Below, in pieces: positions 12,741 to 23,916 of a stretch of DNA of 64,000 bases. Position 1 is the first letter of the stretch. Each line of letters begins with the position of its first letter. The translations under genes and the position numbers were made by a program. Under the pieces are notes generated by a model. That model saw only the letters and a program-made list of their open reading frames with translations, was not told the DNA's origin and searched no databases. Origin of the DNA: Hymenochaete sp. R1 (lineage: Eukaryota; Basidiomycota; Agaricomycetes; Hymenochaetales; Hymenochaetaceae); assembly GCA_019400425.1 (NCBI GenBank), contig JAFREE010000048.1, forward strand, positions 1 to 64,000, read 5' to 3'.

Positions 12741-14070
12741 TCAGGTCTGGCGGCGAGCTGGTGATTCGTAGACAGGCGATTGCTCAGACCCAGAAAACCC
12801 CGAGCGCCCACCCCCGGATCCAGACGGGAGGAGTCTTGGAGCGGGGGCATTGCTATAGTGGCCATGGCCGGACGACTGCTGCGAAAATGCTGATGTTGCT
12901 GTTGTTGCTGCTCTCTGCGGGTACGAGGAAGTAGAGGAAGAATGTGCGGAAGGATATGCGTCAACGTACTGCGGATGATGCTGAGAAGGAGGATCGTGAA
13001 TTGACCTTCGTAGACCCATCGCCATGCTCAGGCCGACAGGCGGAGATGATACTGTCCCTACAGGCGACACAGGCGTCGCATTGGTGTTGGTGGTGTAGTG
13101 CCCATGGGCGGCGTGCGAACTCGAATGGCCACTTCCACCGCCGAGTGCGGAGTCCAGGTGATGATGCGGGTGTGAGTGCGTCGTCGGTGAAACGTGGTGG
13201 GGAATCCCCCTGCTGCTCGGTCCTGCCCCCGCTCCTGATCCAGGTCCGCCCCCGCCTCCGCCGCCTCCGCCATGGACATTGGCAGATGACATTCCCGCCA
13301 CCGAGTAGAAAGACGGCTCGTCCCGGGAAAAATTGGAGGCCGAGGTCGAAGTGGAGGACCTGTCGGCGTTGTTGCTGGCAGATTGATGGTAGCTCCCCGA
13401 TGCTCCCGGAGCGGGGAACAAGGAACCGGTCAAGGGCGAGCGTGTCTTCGTTTGGGGAGTGCCGCTGCCAAAGCGGAAGTGCGGATCGGTTCCGAACGAA
13501 GAGGAAGAGGGGGTGTTTGGATCGAGCGAAGAATGAAAGCCTCCGCCGCCCCCGTCCTGCTCTCGAGTGGGATACCCGGGATCTTGCGAGAACTTGAAAG
13601 GGATAAGGTTGTCACTCCAGTGGCCGCTGGAGCTGTCGGCGCCGAGATGGGTGTTGGATATATGCTGGACGACCGATTGAGGGGAAGAGTCGTTGGTGAG
13701 CGGAGAGAGAGATCCGTCCGCCTCCCGTGATGAGAGGGTTGTTTCGGAGGTCGGACGCATGAGGTGTTTCGGTTTGTCCTTGCCTGTCGGTCCTCGGCCA
13801 AGGACCGGGCGGTGGGAAGGAGGAAGACCGAGCTGGCTGCGTAGATTTTCGTTCTCTTGCTCTAACTCCGCGACTCGCTCTTCTAATGCCTACAAAGAGC
13901 TCAAGTGAGCTCGCCTGGGTCATCATGCTATGGGGGGAGGGAGTAGGAGGAGATATTCTGTATGTTACCTGAAGGTGTGCGGCTCTACGAGCACGGAACG
14001 CACGTTGAACATCGCGAGCTCGATTGGGGGGAAGGTTATCATTGCGCTTCCTACCTCTCTTGGACGACAT
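12741..14070 (-). CDS. bZIP transcription factor with variant basic region
   Basis: Exons 14070-13969 and 13889-12741 give 416 aa. The basic region and leucine zipper occupy roughly residues 1-60: SSKRGRKRNDNLPPNRARD, then VQRAFRARRAAHLQALEE and a zipper VAELEQENENLRSQL. The alignment resembles fungal Yap/Pap1 basic regions (QRAFRxR). However, the position of the invariant Asn (N-x7-R) is an Ala here, as the stretch reads ARDVQRAFR. The intron falls just before the zipper. The remaining 350 residues are disordered, rich in Ser, Pro, Gly and His, with a run of nine glycines encoded near 13250-13275. This tail is typical of an activation or regulatory region. It is a nuclear DNA-binding protein by inference. 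Target genes cannot be read from the sequence, and a link to the terpene synthase is not supported by proximity (11 kb). Confidence 0.88.
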
Positions 14071-17000
14071 GTTGATGACTTAATGAATCGAGGGGGATAG
14101 AGAGATGCAAAGTAGTGGTACAAGGGAAGGGCAACAAAGGGGGGAAAGGTGGGAAGCGGCGGGGGAGGACAAACAAGCATAGATGGAGGATGTAGGGGAG
14201 GCATTTTATATAGATAGATGAGCGTAGTGTTTGAGAAGATTAAAGAAGAGAGCTAGGTTTAGGAAGCAACCAGCTGCACCGGAGCGGGTAAGTTACAGTC
14301 AGAGAGGTATGTGTGTATGCTCACGGGGAGGCTCTGCCCAGCGACCCTGAGCCTGGACTTGAACTTACATATTACACCCTCCGTCCCCCTCCTGCCCCAT
14401 ATGCGGTCGCCTTAAGCTTTTCGTATGTCGATCTGCCTATATTTTACTGCATCTTATACGTACTCTCTTATTTCTTATCCTTCCTCCTTCCATATTCAAT
14501 TTTTAACCTCGCTTTGCGTCCGAGTCCCAGGAGCTAAGCTCAGGAGATAGCTTATAGCGCGCCATCCTACACCCCCTCCCACCTGCTCCCTTTCTTTTCC
14601 CTCATGCTCCCCCCCTTCTCGGCCGTTGTCATCTATAAACAACGTTGGTCCACTCCATCAGCATTTGAATCCATATTCATGATCATCTCCGATGACCCTT
14701 CGCCCTGTCTGGCTCTTTTTCGCACCTGCCTGACAACAGCGTACTCACGCCTCTTCCTGTCTGTCCGTTTCACTGGGTTTCACTAGCTGATCTCCCCACT
14801 CGCTCTTGCCTTCCATCTGTCTGACCTGAACTTGTATGCTAAACACTCTTGTCGCTTCCCCCCCGAGCTCGGGCCCTCCGACTTGAACGTTGTCATGATA
14901 ATCACGTCTGTGGGTAGACGCAATAATGTCGGTCAACGACGGTCGGCATGACCGAGGCGAGAACAAAGCTGCAAAAATAAAGGGGCTCAGGCGCCCAGAC
15001 AATGCTGGGAAGACTGAGAGAGAGCCCCATGAGGTGCTTTACGTTCCACACTGTATTGAGTTCCGTGCAGTGTCCACTCGATACTCGGCTAACGAAATTC
15101 GCGCTGGTACTGCGGATAACTGCACAAAGCGTGAAAACCCAACGTGACTGTTCGTGATTCGAGGGTTTCTTCTCCGCGCTGTAACTGCTAAGCGATTCAA
15201 TGCTCAGGACATGAACTTATCGGGGGCTTCTCGGTTTGATTTTCCACCAGTGGTTCCTATCTCTTCAGGCAGTAAGCGAGGCACCGAGAGATACCTAGGA
15301 AAAGCCCAAGGTTCAGTTTAGTTGCATTGAATCGGCGCGTCATGAAACAATGTGCCAATCCACAGCTAGTTTCGGCCTCCCTATTGCAGCTTTCCGTGCG
15401 CTAGACGTAACATGCAAGGTGATGAGACTGCAAGTAAATCCACGGGGAACGCTCTTCGCTAACTATGGAGAACTTTACCGACGCAGTCTCGCGGTGGCAT
15501 CTTGCGGTGGCAAACGGTAGGACCAAGCCTCTACACGGACACGGGCAACTTGGTCGATGACGACCGTGTGCTTAGTAGTTCGGCCCATTGGCATACGTTC
15601 CAGTTCTCATCGCTTTGCTTCAGCTTGCCGAATCGCGCCGGTTCTTGTCAGCTCAATGCTAGAATTAAACTGGGCGTCCTGGTGGTTCTTGACGACCCTC
15701 AATCTGGTGCACACTGCGCCGTGTATCTCCGGTGTATTGAGGAGAAAGCAACCGCCGCATGGTAGGAGAGGGACTCCAGTCGCTCCAGCTGGACACCAGT
15801 TTTAGATATAGACTTTACGGTCCCATGGAACCCTAAGCCTAAGCGACGACGGCTCTTTATCGTGGACCTTGAATCATGAAATTCCACCAATCTGAGATTT
15901 GAGTATTATGCGGGAAGTCGGTATTTATGCGCATTCTCATATAGCGAAGAAGCCTACGAGAACCGTTGAGGCGTTCATAATTCAGCTTCGAGTTCGGAGC
16001 GTCACTATGCGGCCGAGAGGCTGGCTCTCTCCAATGCAGGCCTCGGAAATTGTGGCGTTCCGACAAGTTAGGGACACTCGTACACCGGGACCTCGGGAAA
16101 AGCAATTTTTCGAAGTTTGAAGACAGGACACAGCGATCGAGCTAAAGCCCTGAAGCCCCAACGGGAGAAGCCACGCTACCGAAGCATGTTCGTCACGCCG
16201 CTTAACAACAGGCCCTTTGTGGAGGTAGGATTGCCGTTCGTGATTGGATCGTGAAACGAGCGCATAGCAGCGGTTAGATTAACACTGTCGAATGATGCAA
16301 GCGGGAGGTCTTTGGGCGATAAAATAGGTACGAAGCTGCGATGAGTAAGTCCGTGAGCTACCGCTCCGTCAGCGCTGAACTCACAAATACAGCGGCCTCT
16401 ACCTGACCTGACTGACATCGAAATCAGCGAGGATAACGCGGCTTAGGCGTTAGGCTTTCCTAGACGGGCGCGTACTCAATCTCCGACGATGGTAGAGGTG
16501 AGCGCCCGCGATCGGGAGGATGAGCAAGAGCAAGAGCACGGGGAAGTTGCCATCAAAACATGATCTCGCTTGGTTCTATATTTAAACCGAAGCAGTGTGA
16601 GACAATTCATGTCACAGTAGTAACCACAGTCTCCACTGAGAACGAGAGATGATGCATGAGACAGCTTGAAGCCTTTGATGTGGGCGTTCATGGGCGTCGT
16701 GATTGGGCCTAGTTTGTGAATGACAGCTTTGCAACGTTGTGCCTCGTGAAGCTTGAGGCATAGTGTACGCTCAGAGAAGAACCTACTCCAGATCAATCCG
16801 CGATGCGACCTCAAAGTCTAATCAAACTTGCGTTACTTCGCTCAACAGCTGTCGGACTTGGGGAGTTTGTGTCTTTGACTAGCTTGGAAGCTCGTCCTTA
16901 TCTCGCCCACGTTGATGGCGGGAAAAGGATGAAACAATATGGGCCGCGACGGTTGCCTCGTCCTGATTGCATGCATCATGCTGGAGATATCTATTAGTAC

Positions 17001-17849
17001 GAGGGTCTGCGCATTGAGTATGTAAAAAGACCTTATGCTTGAAGGCTTCCCGCGGAGCAAGGTCTCGCGCTATGTCATTATCAGAATACATTCAAACACA
17101 CGGTGCAATCTTTGCCACGGCCAACTCACTTACCAAGAAAGACCGTGTCTCCTCCGTGCATTTTCGGGGCAGCAGAAAGAGTAAACTTGGCAAGTTTTCA
17201 ATGAACGCTGGGGCGGCGGAAGTAAACACGAAGCCTCACTTTTGATAAAAGCTTCCGTTTCTGCGCGAATTGGTCTTTCATTTGAACGCTCCGCTGCATT
17301 GGAAGCTCGCATCGAAGAAACCCCGCGCGCTGAGGATTCTTGCCTTCAAGAATGGTATGGTCACCAGAGGAACATGAGACTTCCTCGACACAAACAAAGG
17401 GTGGCTTACGTCGAAGCCTAGGTCGACGGAGTCAAAGGGGCCATGAAATCAGCACGCGCATTCATGGAGACTGCTGGGTGTGTTTCCTAAGTGTATAGAT
17501 TTCTGACGCCGTGGCGTAAGAGCCACCATTAGCCTTCTGCTCTTAGGAGCTCTTTATGTTTCGCTGTGCTGTCTGCATTCCATGACGTGCAGAAGCAAAA
17601 GCGCGTTGATAGACTTTAAGGTCGTCGTCGAAGACTCGCGGAAGACATTCTGCTTAGTCAGACGCAAATTTAAGCGGAGTTTCGAAAGGGCATTCCTTCG
17701 ATCGTCGTGTCCTTCTGTCTGCTTCCAGCGTTCCACTTCTGCCACCCACCACGACTGCACACTTACGTCGCAGCACGAACGGCGTCTTTTCTTGATCAGA
17801 CTGCATATACTGACCGACTTCGGCGTCTCTTGGTGTTTATCTTAAGAAA
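14071..17849. other. 3.8 kb divergent interval between bZIP and BBP
   Basis: No gene is recognisable here. The first 500 bases upstream of the bZIP ATG are pyrimidine-rich on the plus strand. The rest has ordinary base composition with many short overlapping frames on both strands, none longer than about 110 codons. It could hold a long regulated promoter, untranslated leaders or non-coding transcripts; nothing in the sequence decides this. Confidence 0.45.
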
Positions 17850-19728
17850 ATGTGGAGACCAGCTACGAAACAGATCACCGGAACGAACGAAGGTAAGCAG
17901 ATGCTCCCTTGACCCTGAGGTCTATCACATTGCAAAAGTTTGCATAAAGTCCTCAACAATACTTGTATTTCTATCTGTAGTTCCTCTGGGAAATAGGAGG
18001 AGGTTTGGCCCGGCTCCTGTTGAGAGTGCTGATCCACCGCAGCTTGCGCAACCCTCACCCTCCGCATATCCTCGTCCCCAGCAGCGTCGAGATGATTCTG
18101 AAGATAGATCCCGGGAGGCTACTCCAGCAGCTGGTTCACCAGGTATGTACATCTATGCTCTTACGTTGACATTCGAGCAGGAAATGAGCGTGCCACCGAA
18201 TATTTCACGTATCAACCTCTTTTCTTCCTTTATCGCCTTACACATTACTGACTGATGACTCACTAACCACATTTCCATCTATTCTTTTTCTTTTGTCCTG
18301 AAGTTGACCCTAATGCACCACGTAAGCGCCGTAGCCGCTGGGGTGAGGCTAAGACGGACTTGCCTGGCTTGCCGACTGCAATATCTGCCAACGGTGTGAC
18401 TCAGGCTCAGCTTGATAATTACACAATACATGTTCGTTTGGAAGAGATCAATCGCAAGCTTCGGTTGAATGACTTCGTTCCGCCTGAGCGGGAAAGGTAC
18501 GTGGCTTATTCACATACATCGAGAATTGTTTGTGAACATAAAGTTCAGATCACCTTCTCCGCCTCCAACTTATGATGGTCATGGTCGCCGTACCAACACC
18601 CGTGAAGTTCGATACCGCAAGAAATTAGAAGACGAACGTATCAAACTTGTCGATCGTGCTCTCAAGAATGATCCGAACTTTCGTCCTCCAGTCGAATACC
18701 ACCAACAAAAGCGCTCGCAACGTCCCTCTGACAAGGTCTACATTCCAGTCAAAGAGTTTCCTGAAATCAACTTCTTTGGCTTGCTTGTTGGTCCTCGTGG
18801 CAATAGTCTCAAGAAAATGGAACGTGAAAGCGGCGCTAAGATCAGTATCCGAGGAAAAGGAAGCGTCAAGGAGGGCAAGGGCAAGCCCGACCAATTTGCT
18901 GACGATGCTGAGGAAGACCTGCACTGTCTCGTGATGGCTGATTCTCCAGAGAAAGTCGCTTCTTGCGTTAGGCTGATTAATAAGGTGATTGAGACCGTAA
19001 GTGACTTTCCCTAGATCTTAATAATCCTACCTGTATTGACGTATATTGTTCTATAGGCTGCTTCGACTCCTGAAGGCCAAAACGATCACAAGAGGAACCA
19101 GCTTCGAGAACTCGCCGCTTTGAATGGGACGCTTCGTGACGATGAAAATCAGATTTGCCAGAATTGTGGCGGCGTTGGTCACCGCAAATACGAATGCTCT
19201 GAACAAAAGAATTTTACAGCCAACATTATTTGTAGAACTTGCGGTAGCGCGGGTCATATGGCTCGAGACTGTACCGTTAAATCCGACCCTAACGCACCTC
19301 CTGGTCACGGTCCCCCAGGCATGGGTATGGTCAAAGGCAATTTCGACTCAGAGTATGCTAACCTCATGGCGGAGCTTGGTGAAAGTGGGAGTGGTGGTGG
19401 TGGTGTCGGGAAAACATGGGGCGATGGTACACCTGGAATAACTGCAGGAGGGTCAGATGTACCTCCGTGGCGTCGACCAGAGATGTGGCAAACTTCGACT
19501 CCTAACACTAACCAGAATGCGCAGAGTGGTTACCGTCCTAACGGATACGGCGGAGGATACGGCGGGCAGCAGCAGCAGCAGCAATGGTACCAAGGACAGG
19601 GACAGGGCCAAGGAGGCTACCCACAGAACTATTCGGGTGGTAGTGCTGCTCAGGGTCAAGATTACTACGCAGCTTACGCTCAGTATTACCAACAACAATA
19701 CAACCAGACGCAGGTGGCCGGCGCGTAG
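17850..19728 (+). CDS. MSL5: Branchpoint-bridging protein (BBP/SF1/Msl5)
   Basis: This nuclear splicing factor binds the intron branch sequence in the early spliceosome and bridges to U2AF. Exons 17850-17892, 17981-18142, 18304-18496, 18549-18996 and 19057-19728 join in frame to 505 aa. The order is: a Pro-rich N-terminus, the U2AF65-ligand-like RKRRSRWG, the conserved SF1 helix-hairpin segment ([18 protein letters not shown]), a KH domain with [11 protein letters not shown], and two CCHC zinc knuckles ([14 protein letters not shown] and [14 protein letters not shown]). A Gly/Gln/Tyr-rich low-complexity tail ends at residue 505. Introns in this window carry TACTGAC or CTAAC branch sites, the type of element this protein recognises. 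Confidence 0.96.
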
Positions 19729-21050
19729 TAATTTCAGATCCTTTCTATCCGGCTTATCCAATCCGCGACACCTCACACATTTCAGGTCTTTATTTACAAC
19801 GTGGGGCACTTAATTCAACATGCGCCCGTACGAATTTTCCGAATCGAAAGGTTGCATTTGACATGTTCTTCTCTCTTTTCCCTCCTCAAATTCGCTTACA
19901 ACGATAGGTATTTCGAGCTGTTGCTTCTCTTCTACTCTGTTGGTATCCGAAAATGGTCGTCGATAGTTTTCTCACATGCATACTCCACTAACCTAGGAAT
20001 TGAAATGTCACAGTAAGCGCTTCTTTAAAAGACCAGTCGGTCAGCAGGAGCTTCCAATGCAAATATTTCGCATTTGTGTGAACGAGTGTCTATTGTGTGA
20101 GAACGTCTATCCGTCTCAGTAATGCCAGCTTACAACGGTGGCTTGATATTAATGATACCACCATATCGAATTATCAATCTCACAACACATAAATCATGGG
20201 CATGAACCTTCAGCTGATAGATTCCGAGTCCTTGGCAAACGTGAATCAAATCAAAGATCCCATGCACGATCGCATCTCATCGATGTACAATAATGACATG
20301 TTCTCGTTTCCCTTTTCAAGCACCTTTGAGTTTGAGAAAAAAAGGAGACGTGCTCGTTGGGGCTTCACAAATATTGGACACTGCCCAACCGGGTGCGATT
20401 GAGCCAGGCTGATCCGGGATCACACATATGCGGGGAAATTTGAAAATATGGACTGACGTAGCAGGACCGCGTTACTAGTAATAATTCATTAAGAGAATGC
20501 ATATATAGGGCGACTATGTCCAATTATAAATCAAAATCCTTCATACAAATACAGCCTTGAGGTGATCGGAACAAGAAACATGTATATGTCATACAAGCGA
20601 TCAGCTTCACTATTAGGTTTAATCTGTCTTTATCTAAATCCGTGGCATTTGTATTTGCCATGTTTCTGAACGTGCCTCTAGCTTGAAAATATGCGAGGAT
20701 GAGCGGGGTTATTTCATATACGTGGACGACTCGTGAGTGGACAGCCCCGCTCAACTAAGATTTGCTCTGCGAACGTCGGCCCATTTCAAACGTACGGGTA
20801 TCGACCATCCTTAATTTCACCACCTGTTACCCAGGCCTCGATGCGGAAACAACAGGCGAGAATAAGGAATGAAATTGGAAATTGAAGAAATGAAAATGAA
20901 AATCGGAGCACGTTTAATGAATTTGAAGACATGAAACCTAAAGAGAAGAGACGCGTGAACAATATCGAATTTGCGAAGACCCGCTCGATATCACGTTCCC
21001 GTTGTTCATTTCCAAAAAAGAAAAAGAAAAGCTTCGGAGGATCAAGAATA
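19729..21050. other. Convergent 3' interval
   Basis: This 1.3 kb lies between the stop codons of BBP (+) and the NSUN5-like gene (-). It presumably holds both 3' untranslated regions. Only short frames are present and no structure stands out. Confidence 0.5.
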
Positions 21051-23457
21051 TTAACGAGTAGCATCCGCCACTTTCCTTCTTTTAGCACTTAAGCGCCGTT
21101 GGGCTTTCTTCTTAGCCAGCCGCCGCTGCCGTTTCTTTGAATTCGTAGTCGTATCTACGGTGACGGGATGGGACGTCGAAAGATCGATCGGGGCTTCATC
21201 TGATTTTGCGTCCATTTCAGTGTCGGTATCTGCGTCCGAGTGGTCTTGTAGTTCTGGATTCGGGCAAGTTGGCCCAGTGCAGGAGTTCGAATCTGACTTC
21301 GTGTCCGAGCGAGACGGGTCACGGAATGATTTCGAGGCGTTTAGATTGCAGCTATCTTCGTTCGCGGTCACGTTCGACAAGGGCTGCTTCGTGTCTGTCT
21401 TCGTTGCCTTGCTTGGTTTAGAACCACTACTTATCCTAGTCCGAGAAGCCCTCGCCCCGACCCCTGCGTCCTCGTTTCTATCTCGTTCTCGGTTCTTCAC
21501 GAGACCCGATGATTCATTAAAGTTCTCTTTTGGAGGATGTTCATTCTTGGGTACAGAGTTAGATGTTGAGGGTTTATCGGAAGTTGATGGCAAGGATTGT
21601 GTACGGACGAAACAGGAGACGAAGAACCCGTTTGTGTGGTCTATGCCTGGCTCACAACGGATGAGGCTCTTCGCATCTGAAGATTTTGCGTTATCAACGT
21701 GTCGTTGTATTTCCCAAGCAAGATGTTTTGAACGTCAGTTAATTCATCCATATCTACATGGAACAAGGTCGGGATGGAAAAGAAGACTTACAACTTTCTT
21801 GACAGGGAGGGAAGTGTCCTGCAAGTCCACGCCTTGGCCAGTTAGGCAGTACTTCTGAAGGATTCGCAAGGAAGAAGCAACCTAATTTGGCTTCGAGAGA
21901 ATCGAGCGCCTGAACGACGACATGCTCGTTTTCGGTCGCGTGGACTGAGCAAGTCGAATAAACAATCTTTTGAACAGATGGGACTGTAGCGAATGTCAAA
22001 ACGGATCAATAATGAGTTCTTGGCTTGTATGCATCTTACGATACAAGGTAAAGAGGTTGAAAGGAGGACACATACATTTCATCGCGTGTTTGATCATCGT
22101 GAGCTGGAACACAGCGAGCTTTTGGAGCCGGTCTACTTGGTTGTCCATGTCGTCTTCGTCGTCTATTCATTGTCTCAAATAAGAAAAACGTCGAATGGAA
22201 ACAAAGTAAGACTGTGTCAGCGCTCACCACCCAAGAGATAGTCCAGTCGTTTCACAATACCAGACCCGCTACACGACGGGTCAAGTAGTCTAAGCACCAT
22301 ATGATAAGCACACGTTTACAACATTCTGGGTCGAAGGAAACGCACATGTGAGTGACTTTCTCGTATTCAGGATCATGAGGGTTGATATTCAGGAAATCAC
22401 TGTTCATCGCACGGACATTCTTCGCTTTCGCGGTCGCCAGCATTTTTCTTAGCGTCTCACAACGCTTGCGGTCACGCTCGAAGGCCCAGATCACCCCTCT
22501 ATCCCGCGTCAACGCGCTCAAGAGAGTAGTTTTGTTACCCGGAGCAGCAGTTGCGTCAATGATGTGTAAACTCTCCTCGGTATCATTCGAGGAAATGAGG
22601 ATGAGAGCGGGGAAGCAGGACGCTTTATCTTGTAGGATGATAGAACCAGAAGCGAGGAGGGGAGAAGCGGCAAACATAGCAGAAGTGGAGGGATGGAATT
22701 GCAGGAGGTAAGGGGCATGTGCGTCCACGCAGAAGCCTTTACTGGAACGGTTTAGTGCATGTCATCAACATTGTCATAATTCACGATTCGCTTAAAGCTT
22801 CATACGAAAAGTAGGAAAGCTTACGGTGAAGTTAGAGGATCGCCATCCCTCTCAAACCCTTGGGTCACAAAATGCTCAACGGCGGAAGGGACATCCCAAA
22901 CTAAAGTGTTCACACGAACATATCGAGGTATCTGGGCTGCACGCCCCATCAACAACGACACAAAACAAAACATCCGAGTCCTTACAACCCACTCACCAGC
23001 ACGAGCATCGCCCTCTTGAGCCAGCTCCTGCACCGTCCTCACGCCCTTTCGGATCTTCACCTTCGTTAGCTCAGCCTGCAGTCGCGTCTTATGCCTCAAT
23101 ATAGCTTGTTTGATGGGGCCATCACGCGCTTGTATGCCCTTCTTTGTGAGAAGTAGATCGTGCACGAGGAGGAGAGTGAGGTTGGGTGAGGTGAGTTTCT
23201 TGCGCTCGTGGGTTTGAAGGTCGGCACATTTTATGATCTCAGTGAGGACTGGTTTATCTAGCTGAAGCGCAATAAGCTTTGATTGGCATAGTAATGACTT
23301 TAAAAGAAGATATTTTCATACACTTGAGTGTCTCTATGACTAGGGCTGCTGTACGCTTGCGAGAGTTCTCCGGAAAGGAGGAGATGATGCCTTTGATGGA
23401 CCCTTGCTTTGCCTCGAGCTTGTCCAGAGCATTTGCAGCGCTGAAGTAGAATTCCAT
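21051..23457 (-). CDS. RCM1: 25S rRNA cytosine-C5 methyltransferase (NSUN5/Rcm1 type)
   Basis: This enzyme uses SAM to methylate a cytosine of the large rRNA in the nucleolus. The start MEFYFSAANALDKLEAKQGS matches the typical N-terminus of the family; frame continues upstream but this Met fits best. The SAM site is DATAAPGNKTT. The two catalytic cysteine motifs are LLDPSCSGSG (motif IV, restored across the intron near 22270-22330) and YSTCSVHATENE (motif VI). The conserved NGFFVSCF strand closes the catalytic domain near 21650. It is followed by an unusual charged, disordered tail of about 170 residues ending in Lys/Arg clusters (KKRQRRLAKKKAQRR, RRK), probably nucleolar targeting. At least six exons; their exact borders are tentative. 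It is divergent from the DnaJ gene. Confidence 0.9.
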
Positions 23458-23916
23458 TCGATCACTTTCTGAGAAGCGCAACAGTTCTACGCCAGGTCTG
23501 TATATGCGGGTTAAGACAGTCTAGTAAATGGTAAAGAAGTCAGCACAAAGACGTATCAAAGACGAACAAAAGGAGTGTCAGAATTTTTTTCTATCGCCAG
23601 TCTGGCTAAGCCAGTCGGACAATGTAGATAAGTATGATAATAAAGCATCATATAAGAGTATCATGTAGACAGTGAAATAGGCGACTCACCGTTGAGAATA
23701 CTATGTCTCGTGGTGGTCACCAACAAACCGGCGAACCTGAAAATTTGAAGACACAAATTCCACGTGAAGCCGATTCGAAGGTAAGCGCCAACAGATACCG
23801 CTGCTTGCCGTCCTCCCGCCACGCCCTCAGCGTCCGCCAAAGTCCGTGACAACACCGACGACCCACCTTCTTTGTCTTCATACCACGTCGCTCGTTGTCG
23901 GAGAGGATAAACAACC
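23458..23916. promoter_or_regulatory. Divergent 5' region of NSUN5-like and DnaJ genes
   Basis: This 460-bp region separates the two gene starts. A CACGTG core is at 23761-23766. No clear heat-shock element was seen for the DnaJ gene. Confidence 0.4.
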
